Counted from the stretch's first letter, positions 36,396-48,848 are shown. The stretch: 64,000 nt of DNA from Rhytidiadelphus loreus (GCA_947034895.1 OX344764.1:6076001-6140000), one strand, 5' to 3'. The notes: a model not told the origin generated them from the sequence alone. Translations and numbers: made by a program.

Positions 36396-36445
36396 TCCCG
36401 GCGGCCCCCCCCGCCTAGGCGGACCCTGTCCACCTCCGCGCCTGG
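36396..36445. repeat. GC-rich block, inverted partner of 23119-23210
   Basis: Contains CCGCCTAGGCGGACCCTGTC, itself including the palindrome CCGCCTAGGCGG. See the partner near 23119. It lies about 90 bp beyond the stop codon of the eIF3m gene. Confidence 0.5.
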
Positions 36446-36530
36446 CCTCCCCACCTCCAAAAAGGCAAAGCTAGTTTCAAATATGATAACTTGTAGTGTG
36501 AATGGGGAAGTAGATAAAATTTGAAAAAGT

Positions 36531-38725
36531 TCACAAACCAAACTCGATGCGAGTCGTTGCCATAGTCTCTGTCCAAAGGACAGAGCCAACAAACCATAGC
36601 ATCGTAACAGAAGAAATCTCTAAGAAACACTCGGCGAGTGAAGTGAAGACCACACGCAGGGATAGCCAAATAACCGGCGTACCTTCCAGCCAGCAAGCCC
36701 TCTCCGCAATTCTTGCCACTGTGCAGGTCCGAACACCCTTTCAGTGCAGCGTCTGGGACAAGCAAAGAGTGTCAAAAGCTTGAGGACTCACGACAGGGAT
36801 TCCAAGACATGTACGACATCGATCATTAGGCTACCAACTATCTCAAAAGTACCAAACAAAAACAGCGACACTTCAACTTCAGCTGCGACACTTTAACTAT
36901 ACTGGTGTATGCAGGGATTGAATCTGGACCTTCGATGAGTCGATGTTTTCAGAAGAGACGAAAATGATACTCTAGCTCATAGCCTGGGTGTTCATTTGAG
37001 GGCAAAAGAAAAATTGTCGAACTTCTGTAGGTTATGAAACCATTTTCCGTAAAAGTTCAAATACATTATTTGATACGTACCCAATGATGACAACTTGTCT
37101 GAGTTGATCCATTTTGGCCTCCAGCAACTTGGCAGCAATAGCCCTCACTATCCAGTACTCAACCTCGTCATCAGCAACCTATTTAAGTATCATACACAGA
37201 ATATTAGAAGTGAAATAAACGAGGAAACTCTACTGGATAAGTATGCTTCACGTGTACACATCTTGAGAAAGAGACAGATAATCGAACCACCGATGCTTGG
37301 CCGAACCAAGCAGGTTGTCTCTTGATGAGAACCAACCATTCGGAACCTTATTTATGCAAGTGTAGTAAAATGGTAACATGACACACAAACAAAAAGAAAT
37401 TTAAGTGATTTTATTAACTCCTAGCAATTTACCTTGAGGGTATCTTGTATGAGTGCATAAGTGATCTCCCCATAACCCGAGGTGGCAAGACCTACTAGCG
37501 ACATTAGCCGCATCTTAGTAACGCATTCATCGTGCACGAGTCCTGCATGCAAATTCGCGTGTTATTAAAACATGTGTTCCACAAGGTGATACGCATGCTC
37601 GAAAAATTCATCAGGAGTTTGTAATCATGAGATGTGTACCATAGTTCTTCAAAGTAGAGGCATCTGCTGCTTGGAACTCGAGGTAGTCAGAAAGACAACC
37701 ACACAAAAAAATCTCAAGCACACGATAAACAGGCGCATATTTGGAATCCTTTCCCAACTGTTTCACGGCTGGCATATCCAAGAGGTCGCACTGTGGGTAA
37801 CGTACAGAGCCCCACCAATCAGTCGAAGCTAACATATTATGTCAATGTATAATTGGAAGAAATTGGATAGTCCAGAGAGTCAAAAACTTCTGGAGAGAAC
37901 AACAGGGCCGAGCACAGATTCAAACAAATGGGTCAGAGTAGAGAGAAAACTATGGACTTACAAGGTAAATGCTCTGATCACCAGACCGATGTTACTGCAA
38001 TAAATACACGAAGTCAGCAAATGTACTGTTCAGGAGTACAACAATAATACTAAAAACAGGCATACAATGTGATCTCAGAAATTGGACGGTCGAAATTGAT
38101 TAGAAGAACCAATAATTTCAAACACAAGAGAAATAAACCTGAAACATATCCGGAGACTTGACAAATTCAATGACAGCTCTGACAGCTTCTTCTTTTGTCT
38201 CGTTAAGTGTGCTTGAATCCTCGCCAGCAAAGGTTGCTAAGTACTTCACCAAAAATGTGTAAGAGTCCTTCGTGTACCTAGACAAATTTCATGTCACAAG
38301 ACATGACGATCAGCCAGAAAACACAAATGAGGTTCAGAAATTTTGACACAAGCGGGATCACTGAAAAAAACAGATGTTCCCGGCAATCCCGAGCAAAATT
38401 GCGTTAACATCTTCACAACTCTTGCATTCACTGCATTTCAGCACGTTGGCTTGTAATAATGAGTGATATGTAACCTCGTTTGGGAGGAACTGCATTTCAG
38501 TTTCAGATTTACCCTTTCTGATCCTTCAGGATGTTCGTTGCAGACAGAAAAATATCACGCTTGTTACTCTCACTAACATTCCATTCCTGTAAGAACGAAT
38601 CCATGCGCTTCAACGTAGCTACGACGAGCCCTGTCACTTTTCCGACGACAGTAAGCTTGAGCACTCTCTTGAAGATCAAAAACCTACCATAGGGGTTCTC
38701 TAGCACATTATACAAATGGAATAAG
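36531..38725 (-). CDS. EIF3M: Eukaryotic translation initiation factor 3 subunit M, 5'-truncated
   Basis: Seven exons on the minus strand: 38725-38513, 38277-38139, 37790-37640, 37542-37433, 37178-37081, 36752-36683 and 36566-36531. All phases agree and give 271 codons plus a stop. Recognisable plant eIF3m segments are NVLENPYGRF, KRMDSFLQEWNV, EEAVRAVIEFVKSPDMFQ, CDLLDMPAV, APVYRVLEIFL, KMRLMSLVGLA, DDEVEYWIVRAIAAKL and CTERVFGPAQWQELR. These cover the PCI domain through the winged-helix end. eIF3m is a PCI subunit of the eIF3 complex that recruits the 43S ribosomal subunit. The first about 150 residues expected for the family were not found upstream (38726-39460). The last exon choice (acceptor CAGAG|ACT) is tentative. 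Either a truncated duplicate or a gene with a distant first exon. Confidence 0.8.
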
Positions 38726-39470
38726 CTGCCAGTCCCACAGGATACAAATTAGGGTGAGGAAATACATTCAGGAAAAGCACGTCTCCGTCACTGAATCACT
38801 GCAATTGCAACCTCAATTCCTAAGACAGGTACACAATTCTATCAAAGAAAGGACTGAAGGTACGTAACACATCGTTGCAGAAATTTGTCTACAAAGATTG
38901 CAGCATTACATGTACTCCTACGATGTTTTTTTCTGGGAACAGAAATGCTTGAGCGAGGAGTGACAGATACGCACCTTCGAGTTGCACTAGTCTATCCACA
39001 ATTGACGGTCACCTGGGCAAAAAAAACAACATGGTGCAAGTGAGGACATAAGACAATTATAACGACACAAAGCTCAAATGCCCGAGGTTCACTTACGATG
39101 ATTACCCGAGGTTCACTGAGCATGATCAGTTTCGTGAAGAAACTAGAGTCTGTCACTTAAACGCCCAAAAAAGAAAACCTTGACGATCAACTGTCGCTCC
39201 GCTGCTTTGCCCTCCAGCAGCACCCTGCCAAAAAGTTTTGCCCTGCTGAAGCACGATATCCTGTCGCTCCTTTGCTTTGCCCTCCAGCAGCACTCTGCCA
39301 AAACGTTTTGCCCTACTGAAGGGCGATCACATGTCGCTCCGCTGGTTCACGAGTTTTGGTCACCGTTTGTTAGGGTGCGCCACCATCACAGGTTCTCGAA
39401 TCGACGAGCGCAGACAGGGAAAACCCAAGAGTGGGAAAATGCGAAACTGATTAGGGTTTAGGAGAACAGG
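38726..39470 (-). other. Region upstream of the truncated eIF3m gene
   Basis: The missing N-terminal exons would be expected here. One candidate with acceptor TTTGCCCAG and donor GAAG|GTGCGT (about 39014-38976, minus strand) is closed in all frames, so at best it is leader. The end near 39460 carries CCTAAACCCTAAT on the minus strand, a telo-box-like element common in promoters of plant translation-machinery genes, suggesting a promoter may be retained. Confidence 0.45.
39191..39345. repeat. 70-bp tandem repeat, about 2.2 units
   Basis: TGTCGCTCC recurs at about 39192, 39262 and 39332, with TTTGCCCTCCAGCAGCAC and GTTTTGCCCT boxes in each full unit. Located in the presumed promoter/leader region of the eIF3m gene. 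Confidence 0.8.
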
Positions 39471-39587
39471 TTGGAATATGTTTCTTTCAAATATCATATA
39501 GAATTTAATTCAATGTCTTCAATTATAAAAAAGTGAGAATAAACTTTAGACATATATGTTAAAAAAATCACATTTGTGAAATATGTG

Positions 39588-39880
39588 TTTACTCCCTACA
39601 TGCTCTAAAAGCGATCATGACACCAGGGTACATTTTGCTTTCTTAAATGTACTGACAATGTACATTTTAGGAAGTGGTTGCTTTTAGTGACCACTGTGTT
39701 TTAACTTAAAAAATTCATAATTAATTTCATGAAGGTCCCAAAATATGAAACAACTTGGGTTAGATGCCGATTCCATTTTTCTTCCTACAAATTTCTTTTG
39801 AATTTTTTTTAAGGAGTTTATCTTCCCTCCAAAGACAATCAAGTATTAAACATAATGGTTGGCCTAAGAGCATACTACCT
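39588..39880. mobile_element. TA-flanked TIR element, degenerate copy
   Basis: The left end is degenerate (CTCCCTACATGCTCTAAAAGCG) and the right end is AAGAGCATACTACCT|TA. About 290 bp, same family as 17853-18180 and 40449-41796. The interior has the inverted pair GTACATTTTGCTTTCTTAAA / TGTACATTTTAGGAAGTGG as degenerate arms. Confidence 0.55.
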
Positions 39881-40448
39881 TATACAAATTTGAAAGGAAT
39901 AAGTTGAGCACCTCTGAATTTTTGTGTTGCGTGGTTCAAAGTTGGTCAATTCATAGGGTTCTTATGTAGAACGAGCCACTTCGAGAATTAATTATACAAA
40001 AAGTGGCTATCACAGCCAAAGTCACATACAATCTGTCTAACTCTGTGTCAACAGTGAGACCTAGTGTGATTATTGTTTGGAAAAAATAGGATGGTTAAGG
40101 CTAAATGATGCCTATTGCCATCTGTAGTCCCAGAGAAATGCATCAAATTAAGCCCATTTGAAATTTAGCTTACAAATGCTGATTCATAGCGATCAAACAA
40201 GGAAAAGCTAGGGCTAACAAGGCAAAAACAAGTAGTGAAATTTTAGCATGAAATTATTTTATGGGATGGGTACTCTTTTTGTAAGGTTGAATGTCAGTGG
40301 GAATGAGGATGCACAAAGGGTTCACTGTTGTGGAAGTCTTGTTATTATCTAAACCTCGGTGAGAGAGTTGGCTACCAATTGGCTATACTCCCTGCGTTGG
40401 AAGTTCAAGGGTAGATCCTTCTGTTGGATACTCTGTTTCTCTGTTTTA

Positions 40449-41796
40449 AGGTAGTATGCTCTAAAAGTGCCCGCCTTCTTCAAACTGCTCCTATTTTTGG
40501 GTGAAGAATGGAGGCAGGCTGACCCTAAACCCTTAAAGGACCGTCACTATACTTTCACCAAAAACGCTCTAAAACTGCCATTTCTACTGCAAGTACCAAA
40601 ATTTTGAAAAAAAACTTTTTTTGACATATCTAACCGTAGAATCTTGTATTTTATAGTATCAAAAACATGTGTTAAAAACTTCAGACATTTCCACCAAGTG
40701 GATTGCAAGATATAAGCATTCAAATAAACTAAAATCATTTTTTTGACCCTACAAAAAGCAAGGCAGCTGCACTTCAGAAGCTCACATTTCTATGAAAAAA
40801 TGACCTAAATGGTGGTGCTTCTTTGGATTTGTTTTCCTAGATGAGTTGGTCACATGCTTGAAAAATTCCAGATCATTTGGAATAGTACAACATATAGGAA
40901 AAAAATAGTAAGTAGGTAGTAGTAGAGAATGATTAAAAATACTAAATTATTTACAATTTACAATTTAAATATGAAATTTAAAATTTTCCAATCCCAATGG
41001 TCGAAATGTTGTAATAATGTATCTACATCCTACGATTTTATTTTTGTCCCAAAATATTGAAAATTGGGTAAGATAAAGGATTTCAAAGTTTATTTTAGAG
41101 TAGGAAATCCAAAACTGCCCGCAAACAAAAAATCCTCATAACTATTGACTCATTGATCAAAATGGAATGATTCAAAGTTTTTCGTGTATATAAAACTTTG
41201 ACTAGGAAATCAATTCCAATTTTATGTTTTTGAAAAAAGTGATTTTTTATGATCTGCCCGAACTGCCCAGCTGGAAAAAAAAGTAACATATTAGGCTATA
41301 ACTTTTTACTCATATTTACAAATGTCATGAAATTTGGTGCATATGAAAGATATTCCTTGCCCCCACATTTTCTTAAAATTTCAGCCCCAAATATGAAAAT
41401 CTCTGCTTGTAGGTACCTGCCCAAAACTTCTATACAACCAAAAAACACAGTTTGGTCTTTTAGGGGTTAAATGGACCACTCTAGCAATTGAATGCATAAA
41501 AAAAATTATTTTTCTATTGCAAGAGCCAATCATGGCCTTTGATCTCTGCACAACTGTTTACAAATTGCAAGTGAACAGATTTTGGAGACCTATGGTCACA
41601 TATAGGTGTCTATGCCCTGAATCTTTGAAAATTCATAAGTAATTCAAAAATGCTTGGAAAAATATAAAACCACTTGTGTTAGTTTCCACATCCATTTTTC
41701 GATCTCTGAAAAATGATCTAAAAATAATTATGTCCACGTAAGCCTATGAAAAACGCGGACCAGCTCTTAAATGATCGCTTTTAGAGCATACTACCT
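40449..41796. mobile_element. TA-flanked TIR element with a nested TTAA element
   Basis: Left end TA|AGGTAGTATGCTCTAAAAG and right end CTTTTAGAGCATACTACCT|TA are inverted over 19 bp. The interior is interrupted by a CCCCTAAA-family element (40530-41466). Removing that leaves about 410 bp, similar to the smaller family members. This gives an insertion order: the TA element first, then the TTAA element. Confidence 0.75.
40530..41466. mobile_element. Small non-autonomous relative of the TTAA element
   Basis: Left end CCCTTAAAGGACC (preceded by TAAA, a damaged TTAA) and right end GGTCTTTTAGGGG followed by TTAA (41467-41470). About 937 bp, no coding sequence. Its ends resemble CCCCTAAATGTCCAAGGC of the 10.85-kb element. 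Part of the interior is shared with 46853-47200 and 55388-55600 (TATCTAACCGTAGAATCTT and related). Confidence 0.6.
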
Positions 41797-41799
41797 TAG

Positions 41800-42350
41800 C
41801 CAAATTTGGAGGCTGACCTCCAAATCTTACAAGCCAGTCATTGTTTGTCTTAACACGTGTGGTGGTAGGCCATTTTTTGTACTGAAGGCGCATGATCCTA
41901 AACCGTTGTGTAATAATATATAACGTTGTACTACACAGGGCAGATTGTAATAAACATGCACGAGGCTCCATTTGTGCAAGTTGTGTTCGACTCCAAGCTA
42001 GGGTAGTCTTGGACGCTCGCGGCGGCAAAAGATATTGGAAGATGCCTCAAGGATGCCAACTCCTGGTCTCCAATTTGTTGTCCAATGTAGATCCCGATGC
42101 ATGTAAATTCCAAGAACATTCTACATCCAAAAATATAAAAGCTCACCAAAAAAAGGGGAGAGGAGGAGTTGTTCCGCATTGGGAACGACGTTCCATGAGC
42201 AAACGTTGCTTAAACGTTGCTTAAACGTTGCTCAATCGCTCTCTTTCTTCCTTGCCACCCTAACCTTGCTCAAACGTTGCTCAAAAACTTGGACCCCACA
42301 AAAATGTTGCTTACAAACGTTGCTAAGCCCCCTTGTTTCTAGTAGTGTAT
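41800..42350. other. Unassigned sequence ending in a CACTA-type terminus
   Basis: From 42195 there are at least six AAACGTTGCT(T/C) repeats, ending in CCCCTTGTTTCTAGTAGTG near 42347, the mirror image of the end at 18303. The part before it (41890-42170) has moderate complexity on the minus strand but no recognised protein. Confidence 0.45.
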
Positions 42351-42545
42351 TGAAATGGCATATTTAGTACACCATTTTCAGACCACGCGGTCTCAAATGA
42401 AAAAGTGACATCTAGGATAGGTGTACATTCCAAACTGCGTGGGACTCTAAACTGCTAAAGTGCCATCTAGGACAGACAGAGCTCTATAGATTTCACACCG
42501 CGCCGTCTAAACTGTAAAAGTGCCAAAGTTCCGGAATGGTAAGAT
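42350..42545. repeat. Truncated MITE shared between loci B and C
   Basis: Copy of the 14415-14585 fragment upstream of pseudogene B, with the GACCACGCGGTCT and GTGCCAAAGTTCCGGAATGG boxes. It is followed by the same leader sequence at both loci. Confidence 0.75.
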
Positions 42546-43769
42546 AGTGATTCAGTGCCGACGTACTAGCTACAAGGTTCACCAATACAGTTGTCTGCAC
42601 ATGGAACGCGTTTCGATCATGCATAGCAATAAAAAAATGTTAAAAAGTCTTGCGTGAGAGTCTTGCGTAAAAGTATTACGTAAAAGTTGCTTCAACGTGT
42701 TGTTGTGGGGCTGCTTCTCAATGTAGACTTTTACGACGACACGTACTGGAGGACTTGGATACTGGAACCAGGAATAATTGTAAGACATGTTCATACGACC
42801 TCGATGTACACAACTTCTGTTCTATATAGTGCATATTGTTCTGATTTCATCAGCGTTATTTCTCACCCGTTTGTGCTTACAAAACCCGAATGACTTCCCC
42901 TCAGCTTCTCATTCAATTACGAAGCTTGGCAGTTCGAGGAAACGATTTTGTTGTCATTGCATGCACTGCAATGAGAATTGTTGTGGTGTAGCATATGTAT
43001 TCTACATACTGTATCAGGTCTAAATCTATACTCGGACAATCATATGATCGCAGTGTATCGTAAATCTTTCATTTCATTAGGTTCTGATTTCAGGTTACGA
43101 GTTTTGCAGTGTATAATTGTAAATTCACCGCTCGCCCACGCGTACATTTCGACACTGGTGGGACTGAAGCGAGCAGCCCGGCCAATGTTCGTAGACCGGT
43201 GCCAACCATCCATCGATGTGCTTGCCAGAAGAAACCAAGACCAAGAGAAGAAAACTAAGTCAAACTGATCGATCGATTTCTGGAAGTGGAAGTTTCAATC
43301 AAAATTTCGAGTTTTGACTTTTGAAAGGAACGTAACTTCATTACCGTTCATCAGGTAAATTTCAGAGAGGTCCGAGAGCAAGTTCCAGTGGATTTTAGTA
43401 CGTTCTTAACTGATACCAGCCTCAGAGCTGAAAAATTTCCAAGGATAGGTATAGATCAGATATTTCAGATGCTTGTCTAAAACAGAATGATGCTCTTCCG
43501 ACTCGAGTGTAGTCTAGCAACTCGAATGGCACGGTTTCATGGAATCATGGTTGAGAACTCTTTTGCAAATATCAAATTAAGCAAATCTACTGAACGTAAC
43601 CAGAACTTGTCCCATAAGTTTAGGTTTCAATTCAATTAATTTCTCAGAACTTGGAGCTCCAGTTGTTTAGAATTTGAAATGAGATTCTCAAATGCGACTA
43701 ACCACATCATATATTTTGTATGTTTCTGCCTGTAATACAGGAGTTTCCTTGCCACCCTGGACCTGATCG
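42546..43769 (+). other. Upstream region of ankyrin gene C
   Basis: Related to 800-1994 upstream of gene A, including the GGACTGAAGCGAGC box (43160) and the acceptor TAATACAG ending at 43740. The sequence equivalent to the 47-codon upstream exon of A is disrupted: CTG replaces the ATG, and a TGA follows the AAGTCAAAC stretch at 43266. One extra G before the ATG at 43770 also shifts the frame. Confidence 0.65.
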
Positions 43770-46231
43770 ATGGCGATACTAATACCTCCGGATGCTACCC
43801 TGGAGGCTTACGTTCACTGTTGCTCGGCGTCCCAAGTTCAAGAGCTCTTGACACGGACACCCAGGGAGCGGCTCCGAACGCATGGACATATCTCCGTCGC
43901 GCGGTCCATGGAGGCCAACAAGGACCCTCTCGGTGTCATGGGCGTGTTGCTGAAAGAGCCAGAAATCCAAGTGAACTTGCCGGAATTCAGTGGTGAAGAA
44001 GGGAACACCCTCCTACACTTGGCAGTATCGATGCACGACGAAGACAACCAGGAGAACTGCAAGGACTCAGTGTCACTGATTCTACAACGGGATGATGTGG
44101 ATCCCAACGTGGGGAATCGAAGACTAGACACTCCGCTGCACTTCGCCTCGAGAGCTACCTCGACAGTGTGTGTAAACATCCTTCTCTCCGATCCACGATC
44201 CAACGTAGCGATCTTGAATAAGAACAAACAAACTTGTTTACACGTTGCGTGCGAAGCTAGCTCGACGAAGACATGCGATCAAATTGCACGCAAGATCATC
44301 GATTCGGCGAGATTGACAGTTAAAAGCTTCCCCCAGTTTCTCAGAAAGCAAGATCAGTTCGGCAATACGGGACTCCATTACGCAGCAGCAAGGGGTCTTG
44401 AGAACGTTGTGGATGCTTTCTCCGAGGCCGAGAGTTTGGGTAACAAGCATGAGCTTGCTGTGAAGCAAAACCACCACGGCAACCTCGCAATCCACTTGGC
44501 AGCGAAAAACGGTCACCATGGAGTCGTGGAAAGAATGTTGGTTCTTGTCGACGACAGTCACGTCGACGACGTCGTCCTCAACTTCAAAGACCAGGACGGA
44601 TTTGGGTTACTGCATCATGCAGTGCTAAGTGGGTGCATAAAAATCCTCCAACTTTGCATCGATCGTCTCTCGAAACCCACCCGACCTACCTTAAGTCTCG
44701 ACCTCTACGTGGAGCTTCTAGCTGTGGCCCGTCACAGGGACGTCGCCGACTCCTTACTAAAAAGTTTAGAGAAAATCGTGAAGGGCAAGGAGGGCAAGGA
44801 GGACGACTATCTAACGAATCTCTTGCACTTTGCAGTGACGTCAGAAAAGGGTGAAACTCTAGTCGGGCTCATTGTGAAGTGGTATCCCAAGCAAGCCGTG
44901 GTCGCCATGCACGAAGCCCTGGAGAAGAAAAATAAAACCATTCAGGCAATGCTGAGGGACCACCCTGAAGTGCAGCTTGATTTCGTCAAGCTGCACCGGA
45001 AGTACACTTACTATGTGACGGCAGCGAATGCGATTCTGGTGGTGTCGGTTTTGATAATAACGTTGACCTTTGGCCATTGTTTGACGTCGGTCGAAGCGGC
45101 GCAATATCGGAAGGACATCATTGACCTGAAGGAGTTCGGAGGGCCGCCTGGGATCAAGAAAGTTCATTGGATCGATTTTTTTCTTTTGCCGAGGTGGGCG
45201 TTCGTGCAGACCATGGTGGCCACCATTCTAGCTGCGTTCGCCGCGCTGCCATTCTCGTTCGCCTCGTTCTTCCATGAGGCCGTAGATGACACGCAGGTAC
45301 GGCCGGGATTACGACGCTCAAACTTCTTTGTCCTACGTGACTTGAATTGGTCCGTTTCAGGCCGCGCTAGCTGCCTTAAACAGCGATCTATACCTGTCTT
45401 AGTTATAGCTTATAAGAGCTTGATTTATATGAATGTCACAATTTTTGGCTTGATTCAGGCACTAAGACATGTGATACATATGAACATGCATAAAGGTCTA
45501 AAAATTAGGACAAATATATTAAGAACGCACGTTCAGAAACTCTGATTCTCTGAAAGGTGTTAATTAGAGAATGTTGTCAAAGTATAACCACCAATTTAAC
45601 GAAACTGACGTTGCAGAGTTCTCAACAAACTAATATAAGATTGGTGTCGCTAGGTTTGACTGTTTGACTTTCCCGATGGATACCAGGAATAGCTAGAGCC
45701 AAATGAATTTGATGAGTTTTTCCCATCTGGATAATTCTACGAATACATGACGATCGTACGTTTAGCTTTGTTATTCTGATGATGTACCCGAACATGCATT
45801 TAATTACCTTAGCTTAAGTAACTTCATTAACTTCATTTTAGACAGTTTTTTTTCTTACATGTGTGTGACTGACAAACTTGATGTATATTGAAGTATCTAA
45901 TCGTCCCCTACCTGGCTGTCTGCAGGTGAAGCAGTTGCTGTGTAGGACCCGGGTGCTGATCGTGTCAGCGTCGTACTTTCTGATGTTGTCCCTCGAGGCG
46001 CTGTTCTTCAGCTTCGTGTGCTCGCAGTTCATCGCCCCATACATCGACTACAAGTGCGCCCTTGCGTGTGAAATAGCCCTGAGCGTGTTCTTGCTTTTCA
46101 CGGCGCTGTTCTTGGGCTTCAACTTCGTCCGTTACTGGAGGACGAGAAAGGACGAGAACACAAGGGATCATGAAGATGCAGGAGAACTGGAGATGCTCAC
46201 GGTTTTGTTGCACAGTGAGAACAGTGTGTGA
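43770..46231 (+). CDS. Ankyrin-repeat four-helix membrane protein, gene C
   Basis: Exons 43770-45296 and 45926-46231 are joined in phase 0 across a 629-bp intron (ACGCAG|GTACGG to CTGCAG|GTG), giving 610 residues. Ankyrin units visible are EGNTLLHLAV, RLDTPLHFAS, NKQTCLHVAC, FGNTGLHYAA, HGNLAIHLAA and DGFGLLHHAV. Hydrophobic helices follow (AANAILVVSVLIITLTF, WAFVQTMVATILAAFAAL, TRVLIVSASYFLMLSLEALF and the LFLGFNFVRYW region). The frame stays open through the intron for another 246 nt after the donor, which is incidental: the next exon matches A and D exactly. The full-length open frame and canonical splice sites suggest a working gene. It is closest to pseudogene B. Membrane anchoring with cytosolic ankyrin repeats is inferred from the family. 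Confidence 0.87.
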
Positions 46232-46239
46232 TAGACGAG

Positions 46240-46852
46240 TGGGAGTTTTGTTAGAGAGGATGAAAATCATCCTCTATGTACATTCTACATCCACATACTT
46301 ATACACTAAGTTAAGCTCGTGTTTTGAACAAGAGATGAGAACTGTCCGCTACACTCTTCAATCATTACAATATTTGAGATAATTTGGTTTAGTGTTGCTC
46401 CTATGATTTAAAGAATCCACACAATTCAATGATTGGGTTTTTCATTTTTACCTTAAAATAGTGTTATAAATATTTGTAAATTATACAGGTCCTTGCCATA
46501 CATGGTGTTTGGAATGTGTGGTTTTGCAATCCTTTGAAGGTAAATTCAAGCACAATTTGCAATAGTTGATGACAAAAGTTGCTCTATTTAGTCATTTTAG
46601 TGTGGTCTTATATATATAGGAATAACACTATTTGAAAAGAAACACTAAATAGAATGAAGAATGTAGTTAGAGATGAGACAATTCATTGTTGTCCCAAATT
46701 GCGTGAAAGCTTTTGAGCAAATTCAACAAACTATAGATCTATAATTAAAAAACAAACCCTAATTCAAGTAAAAATGCATGATATAGTTGAAACACATTAG
46801 GAAATGAATAGACCCTTCAAGCGAGCTTTAAAGAACCCCCCTAACTCTTTAG
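46240..46852. other. Intergenic 3' of gene C
   Basis: Parallels the 3' region of gene A (compare 46480-46520 with 4840-4880, CATACATGGTGTTTGGAATG), so the duplication extended several hundred bases past the stop codon. No gene. Confidence 0.6.
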
Positions 46853-47298
46853 CCCCTAAAGTTCTAGGGCCTTTTTTCATATTTGAATTCTGCTTAAAAC
46901 TACCATTTCTATTGCAAAGTGAAAAAATAACTTTAGAACTTCTTTTTTTGCATATCTAACTATAAGATTTTATACCGGATTCTTATAAGATTGTGTGGAA
47001 GAAATTTTAGAAACTTTGATTGCATGGATTGCAAGATATTTTGTATTCAAAGTGAAAAAAATCAATTTTTTTTGCACCTAGGGAATTCCTTAGATTGAAT
47101 CTTCTTAGCTTACATTTTTTGCACTACTAATGTTGAATTCAAAAAATTTGTGGTGAAGAATTGAATTGAGAGTCTAGAAAAAAAATTCAAAAAACATACA
47201 CTTGTATTTCATTAATTCATTCTTTAAAAAATTGTTAAATAGAACTCAAGTGGGTCCAAAATTGAACAAAAAATTAAATTATTAATATTTCTAACTAA

Positions 47299-47430
47299 CA
47301 CTAGTAGAAAATTAGGCCCAATCTGTTGTTTTAGTTGCGTTGATCATCAACAAATTTTTGTTGATTAACAAAAATTTGTTGATGATCAACGCAACTAAAA
47401 CAACAGATTGGGCCTAATTTTCTACTAGTG
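47299..47430. mobile_element. Hairpin CACTA-like MITE, 132 bp
   Basis: Ends CACTAGTAGAAAATTAGG and CCTAATTTTCTACTAGTG, flanked by the 3-bp duplication TAA (47296-47298 and 47431-47433). Nearly the whole element is one perfect inverted repeat of about 60 bp per arm around a short TTGATTAAC-type centre, so an RNA copy would fold into a long hairpin. It is inserted in the left arm of the composite element. Confidence 0.92.
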
Positions 47431-48279
47431 TAAAGATGGAATTAAAAGTTGAAACATTATAATTCTAATAGTGAGATTCTCATAGCAAGCAAATTGAACC
47501 CTATCTAACAATTTGTTTTGGAAAAATTATAGAAATTGCATTTCAAATGAATCATGTAAGTTATTTTTTTCAAGAAGATGCTTGGATTGTCCAAATAACA
47601 AGATTGTCTATAACTTTCTCATCACTAGGCCAAATAGAATAAAATCTTTCCGTATCAACGTTTTCTATCTTGAGTAACTGACATGTCATTGACTTTTCTT
47701 GTTGATATGTGTGTCAACATCGGTTGGAACACGTTGGAGTCACATCTGCCAATAAAATTAAAATATTTTGTTTTGTTTTTTGAGGACGACTTATTCATCA
47801 GTGCATCGTCCAGCTTGATGGATGGAGCATCTAAATAAATAAATAAAATTATTTTTTAAAAGATGCTAACAAACATTGAGATTGAATCTTGACGTTTTGA
47901 CTGAAATCCTAATGTCTAGACATAACATGATTCTAAAAAACCTTAGATATTGAAACTAAATATAGAAGAACTAACTAGAACTAAGTGCCAACACTTATCT
48001 CTTGCTTGTCTACATATAAAAAATGGATAATATGAATTATATTCAACCATTGGATTAAGCGGACCCCACACGGTCTGCATAGTCACAACTATTGGATCTT
48101 GCAAATGACGAGGTGGACAAGGGCGGACAACCAATGCAGACGCAAATCATCCGCGTCTATAGACTAATAATTTTATTTACTGCATCCAGTAAATTCCCAA
48201 TTTTTGAATATCAAGGGATGTCCGAAGGGTAGTGGATGTTGGACATTAGACGTCGAAACGTAATTCTAGATGTTATGAC

Positions 48280-48817
48280 ACCCTAACAACCTTGCCTTTG
48301 GCAATTCTTTTAGGGATAAGAAACATTTTGAGAATCATTGTAGACCTTGTGCTACTGAACAAAAAATAATTAGAGAATTGCTTCAATTCCAATTGGAATT
48401 ACAAAAGTGCTTTGTTCTGTTATGCCATCGTTACATTTTGCAGTTCTACTCTAAGCCCCCTTGGGTATATCAAAAAGGGCCTTTGAAATACCCTACTAGT
48501 CCCATGGAGAGAGGGGGGTTAAAAAAATAGACTTTGTACGAGACTCATGTTTGTGATGGTCCATCGATGTATTTGTCAATGTTGATTGGAATATGTCCTA
48601 AAATGTTAGAGTCATGCTTGGTAAAGAACTTTTGAAGGGAGGATGGCCTATTTGTTGGTGCTCTATCCAACTTAATGGACATGCCATCCAATAAATTAAA
48701 AAAATTAATTAATTAATTAAATAAAAAATAAAAAATAAAAAATAAAAAATAAAAAATAAAAAAATAAATAAATAAATTAAATAAAAAAAATTAAATTAAA
48801 TTAAATTAAAATAAATA

Positions 48818-48848
<31 letters not shown>

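Noticed and set aside
36287..36592. Lysine/proline-rich open frames over the polypyrimidine tract
   Set aside because: Pure low-complexity translation of CT-rich sequence overlapping the last eIF3m exon.
45297..45545. Read-through of the first exon of gene C as the true C-terminus
   Set aside because: The donor, phase and downstream exon are conserved in A, B, C and D; the extension beyond the donor matches no paralogue.
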